Source: UBA6921 sp964532385 (GTDB taxonomy: Bacteria; Pseudomonadota; Gammaproteobacteria; SG8-11). From it: a stretch of 8,426 bases of DNA. Below the pieces are notes generated by a model that had not been told where the DNA came from, searched no databases, and was given only the letters and a program-made list of their open reading frames with translations. Shown here in pieces: positions 7,114 through 8,426 of this stretch. The first letter of the stretch is position 1. Every line of letters begins with the position of its first letter. Where the stretch lies: positions 1 to 8,426 of the forward strand of contig CAZHHW010000126.1 in assembly GCA_964532385.1 (NCBI GenBank), in the 5' to 3' direction. A program made the position numbers and the translations under genes.

Positions 7114-8426
7114 CAAAACAAATTCGAATTCCAGCGCACCGCCACCGCCGTTGCTGTTGTTGTTGCTATTGCTGCGTGGCGCAGTCCCGTCGTGGAGCGC
7201 GACGTCAACGCTCTTCACCACCGGCGCATTTTTGTCGTACGAACAACTCAGTTTAAACGTGCTTGCGCTTGCGATCGAAGTGATGACCTCCGACCCTGCA
7301 AAGGGTTTTTTCCCCGACCACGCGCCGCTGGCCGTGCATTGGTCGGCGTTAAATGCTTCCCAGCTCAACGTCACCGATTGGCCGGAATACACGGCGGGCG
7401 TGTCGGTGCGCAGTGCAAGCACGGTGGTGGGGGTTTGGCCCGCGCCGCTGGCGAGTTTGTAAACATACACCGGCGAGTTCATGTCGGTGACCACGACGAA
7501 GATATTTTTGGACGGCACATAACGGAAACGGCCGAAGGTGCCGTGGTAGTCTGCGTGATGCGGGTCGCCCGGCGTCACGTTATTGGTGGCTGAGATTTTG
7601 CTCCAGATCTTGGTGTCCAGATTCAATGTGTAAACATCAGACCCCGCACACCAAGCCACGATGCGGTCGCTTACCGGATCGTAGTCGAGTCCCGGCGCAT
7701 CACATCCTTCGATTTCTTTCGCACCACTGGTCACCAGATCCACACGCTGCGGCACTAACACGGAAATATCCCAAACAAATATTTTACCCGCGCCTACTTG
7801 CACAAACTGACGGCGTTTTGGATCCAGCGCGGCTGTTAAACCATTGGGAAGTCGCCAACCCCCGTAATTATTGCTGAGCAGTTTCCAGGTGTTGGTTGCA
7901 ACGTTGTAGGTTGTCAGGGACCAGGTACCGCCGATGTACACCAGCTTCGTCACCGGGTCATACGCGGAAGTTAACGAAAAGCCATTTGTTTCCGTGTACG
8001 GATCACCAGGAATGTCGGCCACTTGTGTCCATTCTTTGGAATCGAAATTAAAGGTAAACGCCGCCGTGGAACTCGAACCATTAGCGTAACGCGAGCCGCC
8101 AAACACAAACATTCGATCCATGTTTGGGTCGAATTCGATTTGATCGTAGCTGTGCACCGACACGGGACGTCCGTCAGGATAGGTAAGGTCTCCGTCGGTA
8201 AAACCTGCAATCGGGCTAGGGTCCGTGATCCGGCTCCAGCCTAAGGTCTTCATGTCGAACGCGTAGATCTCGTTGCCTGCGTAAGCACCGTGCCCGCCGC
8301 CCCACACCACCAGCCGGTCGCGAAGGTTGTCGTACACGCCACCGCTCCAGGACCAGATCACGGCGCCGGGGCCTTCTACGCCGGAAAACTCGCAATCACG
8401 CGCGGGACATGGAACCACGCCGCTCA
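5488..8426 (-). CDS. Exported Kelch/Ig-like protein fused in frame to an Ig-like, six-hairpin-type lipoprotein (5' partial)
   Basis: One uninterrupted frame, open to the window edge. A GTG at 8418 gives 976 residues, but the true start and signal peptide lie outside. Residues ~20-323 contain propeller-like repeats (RDRLVVWGGGHG, DRMFVFGGSRY, TKLVYIGGTW), galactose-oxidase/Kelch style. Residues ~333-407 form an Ig-like domain (CTASGAWSG, cysteines 361 and 392). A low-complexity Ser/Asn linker leads to GGGG (424-427), a hydrophobic stretch and RRR (442-444), like a GlyGly-CTERM tail. A second hydrophobic stretch ends in the lipobox LSGC (Cys463, Gln at +2, compatible with the outer membrane). 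A second Ig-like copy follows (~478-553, CSASGGWSG, cysteines 506 and 537). Residues ~555-976 are rich in aromatic and helical repeats (DDLWTYLMMYRRSGNP, GYEYDHLYGWGLVAWYEHT, WWDPVYTTSLVNTLVRGY), suggesting an alpha/alpha-toroid, possibly carbohydrate-active. Function is not known; fold assignments are by eye. Confidence 0.85.
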   Translation of the reverse strand, partial: SGVVPCPARDCEFSGVEGPGAVIWSWSGGVYDNLRDRLVVWGGGHGAYAGNEIYAFDMKTLGWSRITDPSPIAGFTDGDLTYPDGRPVSVHSYDQIEFDPNMDRMFVFGGSRYANGSSSTAAFTFNFDSKEWTQVADIPGDPYTETNGFSLTSAYDPVTKLVYIGGTWSLTTYNVATNTWKLLSNNYGGWRLPNGLTAALDPKRRQFVQVGAGKIFVWDISVLVPQRVDLVTSGAKEIEGCDAPGLDYDPVSDRIVAWCAGSDVYTLNLDTKIWSKISATNNVTPGDPHHADYHGTFGRFRYVPSKNIFVVVTDMNSPVYVYKLASGAGQTPTTVLALRTDTPAVYSGQSVTLSWEAFNADQCTASGAWSGKKPFAGSEVITSIASASTFKLSCSYDKNAPVVKSVDVALHDGTAPRSNSNNNSNGGGGALEFEFVLMMLIAIRRRFFTFLWTLSGMTLVALSGCQSDTSTSQPSNSPLTGPLTANPPTVAADGTSTLTWSHPKASSCSASGGWSGNKNNVGSETLSHLASTTEYVLTCTGNGVNETQSVTIKVVTPTLYPTPSGTGLTMPNVADEAATYQKWGWTWNPSIEPAAVAESIVPYAIVNPNIHGETEGDDLWTYLMMYRRSGNPVYLARATAWARYFKEDYLLGIGTEGRTLSDDGSGYEYDHLYGWGLVAWYEHTKLAGLSDVAALAEAEKLAGLVETFWNKTNSDGSPQYVAGQMRMAAYGQRRGARHLLLATRVAEATLNPRWINLRNKLIELWLKSPDWEWVDAGKTTGMYYYGAWDTNDSVAPDSDCKYTDAPDCPYQRGDRIISPFQIGILTEAFDQAYRATGDHALVDRMVAMARFADQYGLDPTYDYTASRLGFVNGKLWHNYASNDPPWWDPVYTTSLVNTLVRGYKYTGDRYFYARAQHFFNRGTKGTYGSITPVAADNVAHHFVDTRFDTSTGNYFLAYNKGELQYAYLLFENGGLTLP
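7030..7149 (-). other. Dual-character junction: GlyGly-CTERM-like tail overlapping a lipoprotein signal peptide
   Basis: This segment encodes residues 424-463 of the fused frame. Read as the end of the first module, GGGGALEFEFVLMMLIAIRR is the three-part pattern of GlyGly-CTERM tails: Gly cluster, hydrophobic segment, Arg cluster with 14 residues between. In known systems such tails are cut by a rhomboid-like rhombosortase. Read as the start of the second module, MLIAIRRRFFTFLWTLSG and the following MTLVALSGC are a signal peptide with a lipobox. The two signals share the hydrophobic residues and the RRR in one reading frame. Confidence 0.6.
7150..7173 (-). repeat. Trinucleotide AAC/AGC run coding a Ser/Asn linker
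   Basis: Eight codons of AGC, AAT or AAC encode SNSNNNSN just before the GGGG of the sorting-like tail. It is a flexible linker typical of the region ahead of a membrane-sorting segment. As the unit is three bases, length changes here would alter the linker without shifting the frame. Confidence 0.6.

Overview
The window reads as a chromosomal scaffold piece from a Proteobacterium, most likely a beta- or neighbouring gammaproteobacterium. The evidence is the ~770-residue FtsK with a short linker, the ftsK-lolA gene pair, and exported proteins with a GlyGly-CTERM-like tail and a lipobox. A run of exactly 100 N (2106-2205) marks a scaffold gap of unknown true length, which suggests a draft or metagenome assembly. 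All genes I can support lie on the minus strand, so transcription runs from high to low coordinates.

Layout in transcription order. (1) 8426-5488: a long open frame, cut at its 5' end by the window edge. It encodes two exported modules joined in frame: a Kelch-type beta-propeller plus an Ig-like domain and a Gly-rich C-terminal sorting-like tail, then a lipoprotein signal peptide, a second copy of the Ig-like domain and a ~420-residue helical, six-hairpin-like domain. (2) 5392-3092: ftsK, the DNA translocase of chromosome segregation, with a perfect TATAAT just upstream of its GTG start. (3) 3091-2742: about 350 nt without a credible gene, filled by GC-rich hairpin repeats: an inverted-pair (REP/MITE-like) element and a 72-bp tandem array. 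(4) 2741-2206: lolA, the periplasmic lipoprotein carrier, cut at its 3' end by the gap and lacking a normal start codon in a plausible place. (5) 2105-86: the small (dctQ) and large (dctM) membrane subunits of a TRAP transporter. dctQ is cut at its 5' end by the gap; its stop codon abuts the dctM ATG.

How they fit together: ftsK and lolA are commonly adjacent and probably shared one transcript before the repeats moved in. LolA would carry lipoproteins such as the one predicted in the second half of the 976-codon frame. The TRAP genes are a separate uptake unit; their solute-binding gene dctP is not visible and may lie in the gap. The two points most worth a second look are the in-frame fusion, whose junction reads both as a C-terminal sorting signal and as a lipoprotein signal peptide, and the repeat cluster that separates lolA from any standard start codon and carries FtsK-polarity-like octamers beside ftsK itself.
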